DNA of 59,109 nt from a virus: the IMG/VR virus record IMGVR_UViG_3300032246_000466, positions 1 to 59,109 of that record. The stretch is one strand, 5' to 3'. The number at the start of each line of letters is the position of its first letter. Positions within the stretch are counted from its first letter, which is position 1. Both the position numbers and the translations under genes were made by a program. Under the pieces are notes generated by a model. The model saw only the letters and a program-made list of their open reading frames with translations. It made no database searches and had not been told where the DNA came from. Shown piece after piece: positions 49,528 to 57,793 of this stretch.

Positions 49528-50391
49528 ATGACAGTAAAAAAGATTATTACTTGTGGATGTAGCTTTTCAGATGCCCCATGGGCTTGGAATGTACAGTTAG
49601 AAAATTATTTTACTGGGATAGAGTTTGAAAATCTTGGGATGAGTAGTCAAGGTAATGAGCTAATACAGAAAAAAACAAGCCTTGCAGTAATTGAGTCTTT
49701 AGAAAAATACAAGCCAGAAGAAATTATTGTACTGGTAATGTGGAGCGGCACCGAAAGAAAAACATTTTACATCAATAATCCAGATATTATTAATGATGCA
49801 AAAAATAAAGGATTTCAAATTTGTGGCAAACAACTTGCAGATTTAAAAAACAATATTACACATAAAGAACAGATCACAGAGGCAAACGGCGTAACAGAAT
49901 TTAATAAATTGGGAGGATGGTTTAATACAAACTTTCTATATCAAGGAATAAATTTAACAAAAGAATATTTTAACAGCACAGTTGATATCATCAATGCAGT
50001 GCATATTACTATAGAAAATATTATCATGCTTCAACATATCTGCAAATTACATAACGTAAAATTCTATCAACAATTTTATAGAAGTTATGTCTATGAAGAT
50101 ATATTAAATAACCAAAATAATCAAATGATTAATTATCTGTACAAACAACTAGATCATTCTACAATAATATCAACAACTGGAATTTTTGAATATTTGCGAG
50201 ATTCAATTGAACGCAAGCCTGCAACTAACAAATGGGAACATATTATGAATTTTGTGTTTAATGATACCTCAAGCAGTTCTGACAAGTATTTTAATAGTCG
50301 TGAAGATGTTCACCCTAACCAATTAGGACATAATAAGTGGTTAACTGAAGTTATTATTCCAAGATTGACCTCGGATAATTTTTTAAAATAA
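49528..50391 (+). CDS. SGNH-hydrolase-like protein, copy 2
   Basis: In this 287-residue protein, IITCGCSFSDAPWAW carries the nucleophile candidate Ser12, FENLGMSSQGNELI the block II-III Gly/Asn, VMWSGTERKTFY the W(S/T)xxxR motif shared with the other copies, and SREDVHPNQLGHNKW the C-terminal His block (E-D-V-H). Only the motif spacing and short blocks are shared with copy 1; overall identity is low. It ends TAATG into the B12-type radical SAM gene. Confidence 0.75.
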   Translation: MTVKKIITCGCSFSDAPWAWNVQLENYFTGIEFENLGMSSQGNELIQKKTSLAVIESLEKYKPEEIIVLVMWSGTERKTFYINNPDIINDAKNKGFQICGKQLADLKNNITHKEQITEANGVTEFNKLGGWFNTNFLYQGINLTKEYFNSTVDIINAVHITIENIIMLQHICKLHNVKFYQQFYRSYVYEDILNNQNNQMINYLYKQLDHSTIISTTGIFEYLRDSIERKPATNKWEHIMNFVFNDTSSSSDKYFNSREDVHPNQLGHNKWLTEVIIPRLTSDNFLK

Positions 50392-52313
50392 TGTATAAAC
50401 TAAGTTTTGTAAATCCAAACTTTCAGCAAGGTCCTAAAGAATTCAACGCATATTATCTTCCGTACAGTGCTGGAATTCTGTGGTCGTATGCCAGTCAGTT
50501 TCCTGAAATATCTGAGAAGTTTGAACTATGTGAATTTATTTGGCGACGAGAAGATTTGGCGGATGCTATCGCCAAAATAGGTGATAGTGACATTATAGGG
50601 TTTAGCACGTACATATGGAACAAAAGTTATAATTACGCATTAGCACGACGGATTAAAGAATTAAATCCTAAGTGTGTGATTATGTTTGGTGGCCCTGAAC
50701 CTCCTATTGAAAAATCTGATATCTTTGAGCGTTATCCTTTTATTGATATCGTAGTCAAGCAAGAAGGTGAAAAAACATTCAAAGATGTTTTGGATCACTT
50801 TGAAACTCGTGATTTTGAAAATGTACCTGGACTATTAGTAAATCATAGCGGTAAAGTATTTACAACGGCTAAACGTGAACGTATTGATGATATAGATGTT
50901 GTGCCTAGTCCGTATTTGACCGGCGTATTTGACAAGCTGATGGCAGAGAATCTCGATGTTGAATGGAACGCTGTACTAGAATCTAATCGCGGATGCCCTT
51001 ATCAATGCACATTTTGTGATTGGGGAAGTTTAACTTACAACAAGGTTAAGAAGTTTTCTCTTTGTAGAGTTACAGATGAATTAGAATGGATGGGTCAACA
51101 TAAGATTGGATTTATAAGTATTGCTGACGCAAACTTTGGAATCTTTCCAGAGCGTGATAATCTAATTGCTGATAAATTGATTGAGATTCAAAAGAATTAT
51201 AACTGTCCTAATGCGTACACAATCAGCTGGGCAAAGAATCAAAAGCAAGAAGTTATTAATATTGTAAAAAAGTTGATTGACAACGGAGCACGACTTGGTT
51301 TAACAGTAAGTGTACAAAGTTTAACTGATAATGTATTAGAGATTATTAAGCGTAAAAATTTAGGGATAAATCAAATTGAAAATATTTTTGAGCAATGTGA
51401 CAAGGAAAACATACCTCTCATCACTGAACTTATATTGGGTTTACCCGGTGAAACATTAACCAGTTGGAAAGAAAACTATTATAGACTTTTTCGTTCTAAC
51501 AACCACACAGGCATAACAACATACAATGCTCAGTTGCTTGAAAATGCTGAGATGAATCTTAGTCAACGTAAAATGTATAAAATTGAAACTGCTATAGTTA
51601 AAGATTACTTATGCGGAGCCAATAACGAACATGAACTTGAAGAAGGTGTTGAAATAGTAAGCGGAACTCGGGATATGCCACATGAAAATTTATTAGAAGC
51701 CATGTTGTTTACTTGGTTTATGAATACGTTTCATATTAATGGGTTGAGTAATATTATAAGTAGATTTGCACACAAATATAGTAATGTTGATTACAAAGAC
51801 TTCTACGATGATTTATACGAATATCTTCTACAAGACCCGTGGTTCTTTAATGAAATGAACGAAACAAAGAACTACTACAAAGAGTGGTTTGCAAATGGTG
51901 TAATTAATCATCCTAAGGTAGGCACCACTGACGTATACGGGATGAATCTTGGACAACGTACTAGTATTAGTATACATACTGACGGTAAATATGATTATGT
52001 ATTTGATTTGTTAGAAACATATTATCGTCAGAAATTTCTCAAACAAGAACAGTACGTCAGTGATTTATTTACCATACAAAAAAATTATTATATACGATAT
52101 GACAAGTTAAAGAGTTATCCTAATTGTGTTACTGTTGATAATAACATATTGGGCTATATACAAACAAATGAACCTCTCTGTGCTACAACTGAATATCTAT
52201 TTGAATGTCAAGAAGATAAGGATATGAGTTTAACAAGATTCTGTGAAAGTTTGTGGTTTGGTAGACGAAGAAATTTTGGTAAAGCAATTGTAACTTATAA
52301 GGTTGTAAGATGA
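50391..52313 (+). CDS. B12-binding-architecture radical SAM protein, copy 1
   Basis: A 640-residue protein. Residues 1-140 look like a cobalamin-binding Rossmann fold (IIGFSTYIWNKSYNYALARR, IMFGGPEPPIEKSDIFERYP, VVKQEGEKTF), but no DxHxxG lower-ligand motif is seen, as in many enzymes of this class. The radical SAM cluster is C202-x3-C206-x2-C209 in SNRGCPYQCTFCDWGSLTY. LGLTVSVQSLTDNVLEIIKR and LILGLPGETLTSW are typical of the TIM-barrel half. The C-terminal ~200 residues are unique. Class members include methyltransferases and ring-forming enzymes; substrate unknown. Confidence 0.82.
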   Translation: MYKLSFVNPNFQQGPKEFNAYYLPYSAGILWSYASQFPEISEKFELCEFIWRREDLADAIAKIGDSDIIGFSTYIWNKSYNYALARRIKELNPKCVIMFGGPEPPIEKSDIFERYPFIDIVVKQEGEKTFKDVLDHFETRDFENVPGLLVNHSGKVFTTAKRERIDDIDVVPSPYLTGVFDKLMAENLDVEWNAVLESNRGCPYQCTFCDWGSLTYNKVKKFSLCRVTDELEWMGQHKIGFISIADANFGIFPERDNLIADKLIEIQKNYNCPNAYTISWAKNQKQEVINIVKKLIDNGARLGLTVSVQSLTDNVLEIIKRKNLGINQIENIFEQCDKENIPLITELILGLPGETLTSWKENYYRLFRSNNHTGITTYNAQLLENAEMNLSQRKMYKIETAIVKDYLCGANNEHELEEGVEIVSGTRDMPHENLLEAMLFTWFMNTFHINGLSNIISRFAHKYSNVDYKDFYDDLYEYLLQDPWFFNEMNETKNYYKEWFANGVINHPKVGTTDVYGMNLGQRTSISIHTDGKYDYVFDLLETYYRQKFLKQEQYVSDLFTIQKNYYIRYDKLKSYPNCVTVDNNILGYIQTNEPLCATTEYLFECQEDKDMSLTRFCESLWFGRRRNFGKAIVTYKVVR

Positions 52314-53164
52314 GTAGGTTGATAGTATCTGGTTGTAGTTTTACTAATTATTTTCATCCAACGTGGGCTTGGTTTTTAAGTAGCGCATATGATGAGACTT
52401 ATAATTACGGTCAAGCAGGCGCCGGTAATGAATACATTTATCATAGTATAGTTGATGCTGATACTGATTTGCACTTAAACAAAGATGACACTGTTGTAAT
52501 TGCTTGGTCTGGGTATTATAGGTTTGATCGTTTTGCTGAATTTGATGAGCGCATAAAATGGGGAACTAAGTGGAAAACTAACGGGGATTGGAGTCATGAT
52601 CCTAAATTTAAGACACTAGAACAATTTGTAAATAATGAAGGATGGATAAGAAAATCAATAAATTACATAGCTTCCACAGCTAGATATTTGAAGTCTAAAA
52701 ATATTAAATATGTATTCACTTCTTTGTATGACTTAAACATAAAATTTGACAATAAGATGCACGCCGATCCTTATATCGTTAAATTATTAGCTGATATAAA
52801 AAATGATAATTTTATATATGCAGAAGGATTATCATCATTCGTTTTTAACTACCGAAAACAAACTAAAAGCGCAGCATATAGTTCTCACCCTAATTTAAGA
52901 GAACACCAATTATTAGCAAGTGGAATTGCAGCTAAGTTAGGAGTAACAATTGACACCCATACTGATTTACAACAATACGATACGTTGATTGACTCATCTA
53001 ATCAAGAAGTTTTTGGTAAAATATTGCCTTTACTTGATACTAAAAATTATGCACGTATTCTAACAACAACCAATCCAGAGTGTTTATCTGCAACTATTGA
53101 AAAATATTACCCTACAACGATGCAAGAATATAAAAAAGTAGCTGGCTCGCTATTGATTAAATAA
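52310..53164 (+). CDS. SGNH-hydrolase-like protein, copy 3
   Basis: In this 284-residue protein, LIVSGCSFTNYFHPTWAWFL holds Ser10, YNYGQAGAGNEYIYHS the Gly/Asn block, IAWSGYYRFDRF the conserved W(S/T)xxxR-like block, and YSSHPNLREHQ the C-terminal His. No acidic residue sits three before that His (Tyr instead), so the catalytic triad may be altered. It overlaps the preceding gene (ATGA) and is followed by the longest gap in the window. Confidence 0.7.
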   Translation: MSRLIVSGCSFTNYFHPTWAWFLSSAYDETYNYGQAGAGNEYIYHSIVDADTDLHLNKDDTVVIAWSGYYRFDRFAEFDERIKWGTKWKTNGDWSHDPKFKTLEQFVNNEGWIRKSINYIASTARYLKSKNIKYVFTSLYDLNIKFDNKMHADPYIVKLLADIKNDNFIYAEGLSSFVFNYRKQTKSAAYSSHPNLREHQLLASGIAAKLGVTIDTHTDLQQYDTLIDSSNQEVFGKILPLLDTKNYARILTTTNPECLSATIEKYYPTTMQEYKKVAGSLLIK

Positions 53165-53226
53165 TCATCATACGCTGTAATTAATTAGGTCATTGTGAAA
53201 CTGTAACAGATAATAAGGAGATAGTT
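53165..53226 (+). promoter_or_regulatory. 62-base gap with strong ribosome-binding site (AAGGAG) before a TTG start
   Basis: The gap is the longest in the window. AAGGAG at 53215-53220 is spaced 6 bases from a TTG at 53227, a near-ideal ribosome site that supports the non-ATG start. A promoter may lie in the AT-rich stretch before it, but no convincing -35/-10 pair or NATAAATA box is seen. No hairpin terminator is visible. Confidence 0.5.
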
Positions 53227-55467
53227 TTGGATTTTAATCTTAAGGGTCTTGCAAGGCAAGATGTTGTTGCCCGAGAAAAGCCCACTGAAGATATATCAGA
53301 TGCTCGCCATCGTAGTATGATGGAAGCAATTGCACCCTATGCGAAAAAAACAGAACAAAAAAATCTTACTCCTGTTTATGTAGATTACAAAACACGTAAA
53401 ACAAAACTTGTATTAGTATTATGCCCTGAATGGAGTCCCTATATGCCTCCATTCAGTCTAGCTAGACTTAGTGGTATAGCAAAGAGTTCAGGATATGAAA
53501 CTCATATCATGGATTTGAATGTAAAAGCATACAACGAATATAGAACTGACTGGCAGCCTAACAATAAATTACCATTTAGATTATGGGATCCTAGCAGTAG
53601 CTGGCATTGGTTAGGGGACACGTACATGAACGACATTCATCCTGTACTGGAACCTATACTTAGTAAAGCAGTAGATGATATTGTTGCATTGAACCCTGAA
53701 GTTGTGGGTTTTAGTATCTATTATATTAGTGAAGAACCCAGTAAATGGATGTGCCGTGAATTGAAGCGTAGGCTTCCTAACATAAAGATTGCAGTGGGAG
53801 GACCCAACGTACACAAGAGTTGGTTTAAAACTGAACCTTACTATGACTATGTTGTAGTCGGTGAAGGTGAAGCAAACTTATTAGTATTGCTTGATGAAGT
53901 TGAAGCTGGTATTACTCATGCTGAACCAAAGATATTAGATCAACCCGAAGATCAACGTATTAACATCAACGGCTTACCTATGCCAGATTATGAATCTATT
54001 GATTTTAGTCAATATGAACTACCAAATGGTGTTAATACTGAAATAAGTCGTGGCTGTACTGCTAAGTGTACGTTCTGCGAAGAAACACATTTTTGGAAAT
54101 ATCGTCAACGACAAGCTGTTGACTTGATTGACGAAATTGAATGGCTATATTACAACAAGGGCACTGATGTAGTTTGGTTCATTGATAGTCTAGTGAACGG
54201 TAACTTAAAAGAACTACGTGCATTCGTTAAGGGTGTTGCTGCTAAAGACTTGAAGATCAAGTGGACAGGTTATGCACGATGCGACGGACGCATGGACTTA
54301 GAATACTATAAAGACCTAGCCGCCGGTGGTTGTATTATGTTTAACTATGGCATTGAGTCTGGTAGTCAAAAAGTATTAGATGATATGGCAAAGGGTGTTA
54401 CTATTGCTGAGATGGAACAGAACTTCATTGACGGTAAGAAAGTAGGTATCTGGGCAGCAACTAACTGGATAGTTGGATTCCCTACAGAAGATTTTCAAGA
54501 CTATGCTGATAGTATGACATTGTTATGGCGTATGCGTAACAACAATATCAACAACGCAGGTCTTGGCGTAGGCTATGGATTAGGTCCAGAAACTATTGTA
54601 GGACAGAATCCGCACAAGTTTAATATCAGTTGGCACAAATATCAAGGGCATTGGATTAGTAATGACTTTAAGATAGGTGGCACACATGTTATGACACGGG
54701 TCAAAACATTTCATATGTTTGCAGACTTCTTACAGGGATGCACTGAAGTACCTGTTGGATATCCCGTACGTGATAGTTTAGCCAAAGATCATTACAAAAT
54801 TGAACTGAATGATCCTACAAATATTAAAGAGATTGAGTACGAAAAGTTTGATTACAATATAATCAAGGCAGATATCAATCCATTTGCTGACACACTAGTG
54901 AATGAAATGTGGCCTTTCTTTAGAATGTTATGGAAAACACGCGGTGGATACAAAGCCGAAGTAAAATTTAATCCCGAGATAGACTTGAAAGAGTTTGGTA
55001 GTCAGTTTGGTCCCGGTATGTATTATGCAACGTATAAGTTTAATATAACAGATGACGGTAAATGGGACGCAGACTTTGATATCATTTTTAATCAAGTTGA
55101 CAACAACTTTGACGATAGAGAACCTCCACCTTTGGGACGTAAGGGTCCATTCTATGCACAGGATTATAGTAGACTACAAAGTAATACTACAAAACGTGCT
55201 AGAAAGTTAGCAAAGCCTACATGGGACGATCAAGAAGGTCGTAGTGGCCAAGACTTTGCTGATTTACTAAATGAAGAGGAACTATTAAACAAAACTATTG
55301 ACTTTTCATTTAAATTACACTGGGTTGAATCAGGTGATTGGGGTAATTATAGTGACTACGAAGTGCAAGTTTCTGATATTACAAATGTTGTTATACCCGA
55401 AAAAGAATCAATGTCAAAGCAAGAAGTTGTTACAATTGACGTAGCCGCTATTACAAAACGCAGGTAA
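53227..55467 (+). CDS. B12-binding-architecture radical SAM protein, copy 2
   Basis: A 746-residue protein with a TTG start chosen for the AAGGAG 6 bases upstream. Residues 60-215: LVLVLCPEWSPYMPPFSLAR, HIMDLNVKAYN, VVGFSIYYISEEPSKW and IAVGGPNVHKSW fit the cobalamin-binding fold. C277-x3-C281-x2-C284 lies in ISRGCTAKCTFCEETHFWKY, followed by FIDSLVNGN and FNYGIESGSQKVLDDMAKGV (radical SAM barrel). It shares architecture rather than close sequence with the gene at 50391. The C-terminal ~200 residues are Asp/Lys-rich and unique. Codon use and overlap pattern are like its neighbours. Confidence 0.83.
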   Translation: MDFNLKGLARQDVVAREKPTEDISDARHRSMMEAIAPYAKKTEQKNLTPVYVDYKTRKTKLVLVLCPEWSPYMPPFSLARLSGIAKSSGYETHIMDLNVKAYNEYRTDWQPNNKLPFRLWDPSSSWHWLGDTYMNDIHPVLEPILSKAVDDIVALNPEVVGFSIYYISEEPSKWMCRELKRRLPNIKIAVGGPNVHKSWFKTEPYYDYVVVGEGEANLLVLLDEVEAGITHAEPKILDQPEDQRININGLPMPDYESIDFSQYELPNGVNTEISRGCTAKCTFCEETHFWKYRQRQAVDLIDEIEWLYYNKGTDVVWFIDSLVNGNLKELRAFVKGVAAKDLKIKWTGYARCDGRMDLEYYKDLAAGGCIMFNYGIESGSQKVLDDMAKGVTIAEMEQNFIDGKKVGIWAATNWIVGFPTEDFQDYADSMTLLWRMRNNNINNAGLGVGYGLGPETIVGQNPHKFNISWHKYQGHWISNDFKIGGTHVMTRVKTFHMFADFLQGCTEVPVGYPVRDSLAKDHYKIELNDPTNIKEIEYEKFDYNIIKADINPFADTLVNEMWPFFRMLWKTRGGYKAEVKFNPEIDLKEFGSQFGPGMYYATYKFNITDDGKWDADFDIIFNQVDNNFDDREPPPLGRKGPFYAQDYSRLQSNTTKRARKLAKPTWDDQEGRSGQDFADLLNEEELLNKTIDFSFKLHWVESGDWGNYSDYEVQVSDITNVVIPEKESMSKQEVVTIDVAAITKRR

Positions 55468-55469
55468 AA

Positions 55470-56231
55470 ATGAAAGAGAAAATAATGTTAATTGCCGGAT
55501 GCAGTCATGCGTCTGGTTCAGAAATTGATGGAAATCAAGACTCAACGTATAATAGACAGAACTCATTTGGTAATATTTTAGCAACTAAGTTAGGATATAA
55601 ACCAATTAATATGGCAGAGCCCGGTTCTACCAATCCAACAATTGCAAGAAGCATTTTACAATGGTTTAGTGAGAAATACCATGCTGAAACTATGAAAGTT
55701 TTTGTATTAGTTAGTTGGACTGATAGTACTAGAATGGAAGTTCCTTGGCATAGAAAAACGTGGTTTGGAGACCACAATCCTTTTAATGATTATCATGCTA
55801 GCACCGGTGTAGATTTTAATCGTATCAATTTGGGATGGCCCGGGGGTGATGCAGAAGAAAAGATGTTTATTGCGGAGTATCATAAATTTATAGCTAAGAA
55901 TGAAAAGTATTTGGAAATAGCAAGTGCTAATTCGGTACTACAATTACAATACTTTTTTAAGTCAAAAAATATAGAATATTTAATGTGCAATGCATCATAT
56001 ATGTTTCAACCTCGAGATACATATACCAATTTTTACTTAGACCAAATTGACAACACTAAATATTATGATATGGAAGATAATGAAAAGTCTTTCTATGTGA
56101 AATACAAAAATGCCGGATATACTAATCCAAAAGCAAAGTATTGGCATCATAATGAAACTCCTCATGCATTATATGCCGACGAGTTATATAATTTTATAGG
56201 AGAAAATAATGTTCTTAGTAAGATGGTTTAA
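55470..56231 (+). CDS. SGNH-hydrolase-like protein, copy 4
   Basis: A 253-residue protein with LIAGCSHASGSEIDGN (candidate Ser12), INMAEPGSTNPTIARS (Gly/Asn block), VLVSWTDSTRMEVPW (W(S/T)xxxR block) and NETPHALYADELYNFI (E-x2-H). It is the shortest copy. Start ATG is 2 bases after the previous stop; the end overlaps the 32-codon gene by 23 bases. Confidence 0.72.
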   Translation: MKEKIMLIAGCSHASGSEIDGNQDSTYNRQNSFGNILATKLGYKPINMAEPGSTNPTIARSILQWFSEKYHAETMKVFVLVSWTDSTRMEVPWHRKTWFGDHNPFNDYHASTGVDFNRINLGWPGGDAEEKMFIAEYHKFIAKNEKYLEIASANSVLQLQYFFKSKNIEYLMCNASYMFQPRDTYTNFYLDQIDNTKYYDMEDNEKSFYVKYKNAGYTNPKAKYWHHNETPHALYADELYNFIGENNVLSKMV

Positions 56232-56307
56232 TTATTTAGTAAGAGAATATAAGTACCGTAAACGTATCAAAGAATTACGTAAAAGAGACCCCTTCATTTA
56301 CAAATGA
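56209..56307 (+). CDS. 32-residue Arg/Lys-rich protein before the carbamoyltransferase
   Basis: An ATG at 56209 with TAGGAG six bases upstream opens a 32-codon frame ending TGA at 56305-56307, in ATGA overlap with the next gene. The product has an aromatic start (MFLVRWFNYLVREYKYRKRI), then KELRKRDPFIYK. An amphipathic basic helix is likely. I recall small proteins ending RKRDPFIYK in cyanophages. The ribosome site and coupled stop/start are strong evidence that it is translated. It may bind membrane, RNA or its partner enzyme; function unknown. Confidence 0.72.
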   Translation: MFLVRWFNYLVREYKYRKRIKELRKRDPFIYK

Positions 56308-57785
56308 ATTACATAGGTATAAGTGCTGGTTTCCATGATGCTGCAATAAGTGTAGTAGATGGCCATGGCAACATATTGTTTGCTGGTCATAGTGAGCGTT
56401 ATAGTAAAAACAAGCACGACAAAGATGTATGCAAAGAATTGTTGTTAGATGCATATAACCATACTAACTCTCCCTACTTACAGTATCATTACTATGAACG
56501 TCCATGGTTAAAATCATTACGCCAACTACGCACTGGTGAGGGCTTTAGTTGGCCGTCTTGGGAAAAGATATTAGGTTCTACCTATCATCAGATGGGTACT
56601 CCAAAGATTCATACACACGGGCATCATCTATGTCATGCAGCAGCCGGGTTCCAAACAAGTCCATTTGAAGATGCTACAGTCGTAGTAATTGATGCTATAG
56701 GTGAGTTTGATACAGTTACTATATGGGATGCATGGTATGATTTCTCGTCAGGTAAAGCAGAATATCAAAAATTATGGAGTATGCGATATCCAGATAGTAT
56801 TGGATTATTCTATTCAGCAATGACTGAACGAGTTGGACTACGCCCACTTGACGAAGAATACATTCTCATGGGCATGGCAGCGTATGGAGAACCAGTTCAC
56901 CTTCAAGAAATGATTACTGAGTTTGTAGATAGTAAAGATATATTTACGTTTAAGCAAAATCTACATACTGGTGTTAGTAAAGATTTCTTAAAAGACGCTA
57001 ATCCAATGGACATTGCTAGCAGCAGTCAACACTTAGTTGAGTATATGATTACTAGAGTAATGAGCAAAGCTAGAACACTGGGTCGTAGTAGAAATTTAGT
57101 ATATGGTGGTGGTGTAGCATTGAATTGTTTAGCAAATAGACTATTGGGAAACTTCTATGAAAATATTTGGATTATGCCTAATCCCGGTGATGCGGGTAAT
57201 AGTCTTGGTGCAGCGTGTCTTGGGTATGGTGCTAAAACTAATTGGACTGATGCTTTTCTTGGCCATAATATTAGTGGCAAGTATCCTGTTAACAACATAC
57301 TTGATGTGTTACTTACTGATCGCATTGTTGGTGTTGCGTCAGGACGAGCAGAGTTTGGCCCGAGAGCGTTGGGAAACCGTAGTCTACTTGCAGATCCAAG
57401 AGGTGATGAAATAAAAGACAAAGTAAATGAAATCAAACGTAGACAAAAGTTTAGACCATTTGCTCCTGTCATATTAGAAGAATATGCTCATCAATATTTT
57501 GATATGCCTAAGCACTGGCATGATAGTAGATATATGCAAGTGATTAGTAAATGTAAGTATCCTGAAAAATTTCCTGCAATTGTACACCATGATTGGACTA
57601 GTCGTGTGCAAACTGTTCCAAAAGATGGTTCTGGAATTAGAGAGTTACTAGAGAAATGGTATGTATTGACTGATTGTCCAATGCTATTAAACACAAGTTT
57701 AAATATTCGCGGTGAACCAATGGTCAATGATAGAGATGATGCAGACAGATTTGAAAAACTATATGGGGTTAAAGTTTTATCATAA
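56304..57785 (+). CDS. NodU-type carbamoyltransferase
   Basis: A 493-residue protein with the carbamoyltransferase (NodU/CmcH) pattern: MNYIGISAGFHDAAISVVDG, H107-H-L-C-H111 metal-site motif, VVVIDAIGEFDTVTIW, then YILMGMAAYGEP, YGGGVALNCLAN, PNPGDAGNSLGAA and VASGRAEFGPRALGNRS. These enzymes use carbamoyl phosphate and ATP to put a carbamoyl group on a sugar or other hydroxyl. The C-terminus (PMLLNTSLNIRGEPMVNDRD) is slightly shorter than in NodU (about 570 residues) but complete at that motif. Its place beside glycosyltransferase-like and epimerase genes suggests a glycan acceptor. Confidence 0.92.
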   Translation: MNYIGISAGFHDAAISVVDGHGNILFAGHSERYSKNKHDKDVCKELLLDAYNHTNSPYLQYHYYERPWLKSLRQLRTGEGFSWPSWEKILGSTYHQMGTPKIHTHGHHLCHAAAGFQTSPFEDATVVVIDAIGEFDTVTIWDAWYDFSSGKAEYQKLWSMRYPDSIGLFYSAMTERVGLRPLDEEYILMGMAAYGEPVHLQEMITEFVDSKDIFTFKQNLHTGVSKDFLKDANPMDIASSSQHLVEYMITRVMSKARTLGRSRNLVYGGGVALNCLANRLLGNFYENIWIMPNPGDAGNSLGAACLGYGAKTNWTDAFLGHNISGKYPVNNILDVLLTDRIVGVASGRAEFGPRALGNRSLLADPRGDEIKDKVNEIKRRQKFRPFAPVILEEYAHQYFDMPKHWHDSRYMQVISKCKYPEKFPAIVHHDWTSRVQTVPKDGSGIRELLEKWYVLTDCPMLLNTSLNIRGEPMVNDRDDADRFEKLYGVKVLS

Positions 57786-57793
57786 GTAATTAA

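Noticed and set aside
56304-57785. Carbamoyltransferase as a DNA-base modification enzyme
   Set aside because: No nucleotide hydroxymethylase, DNA glycosyltransferase or related base-modification gene lies in the window; neighbours favour a sugar substrate.
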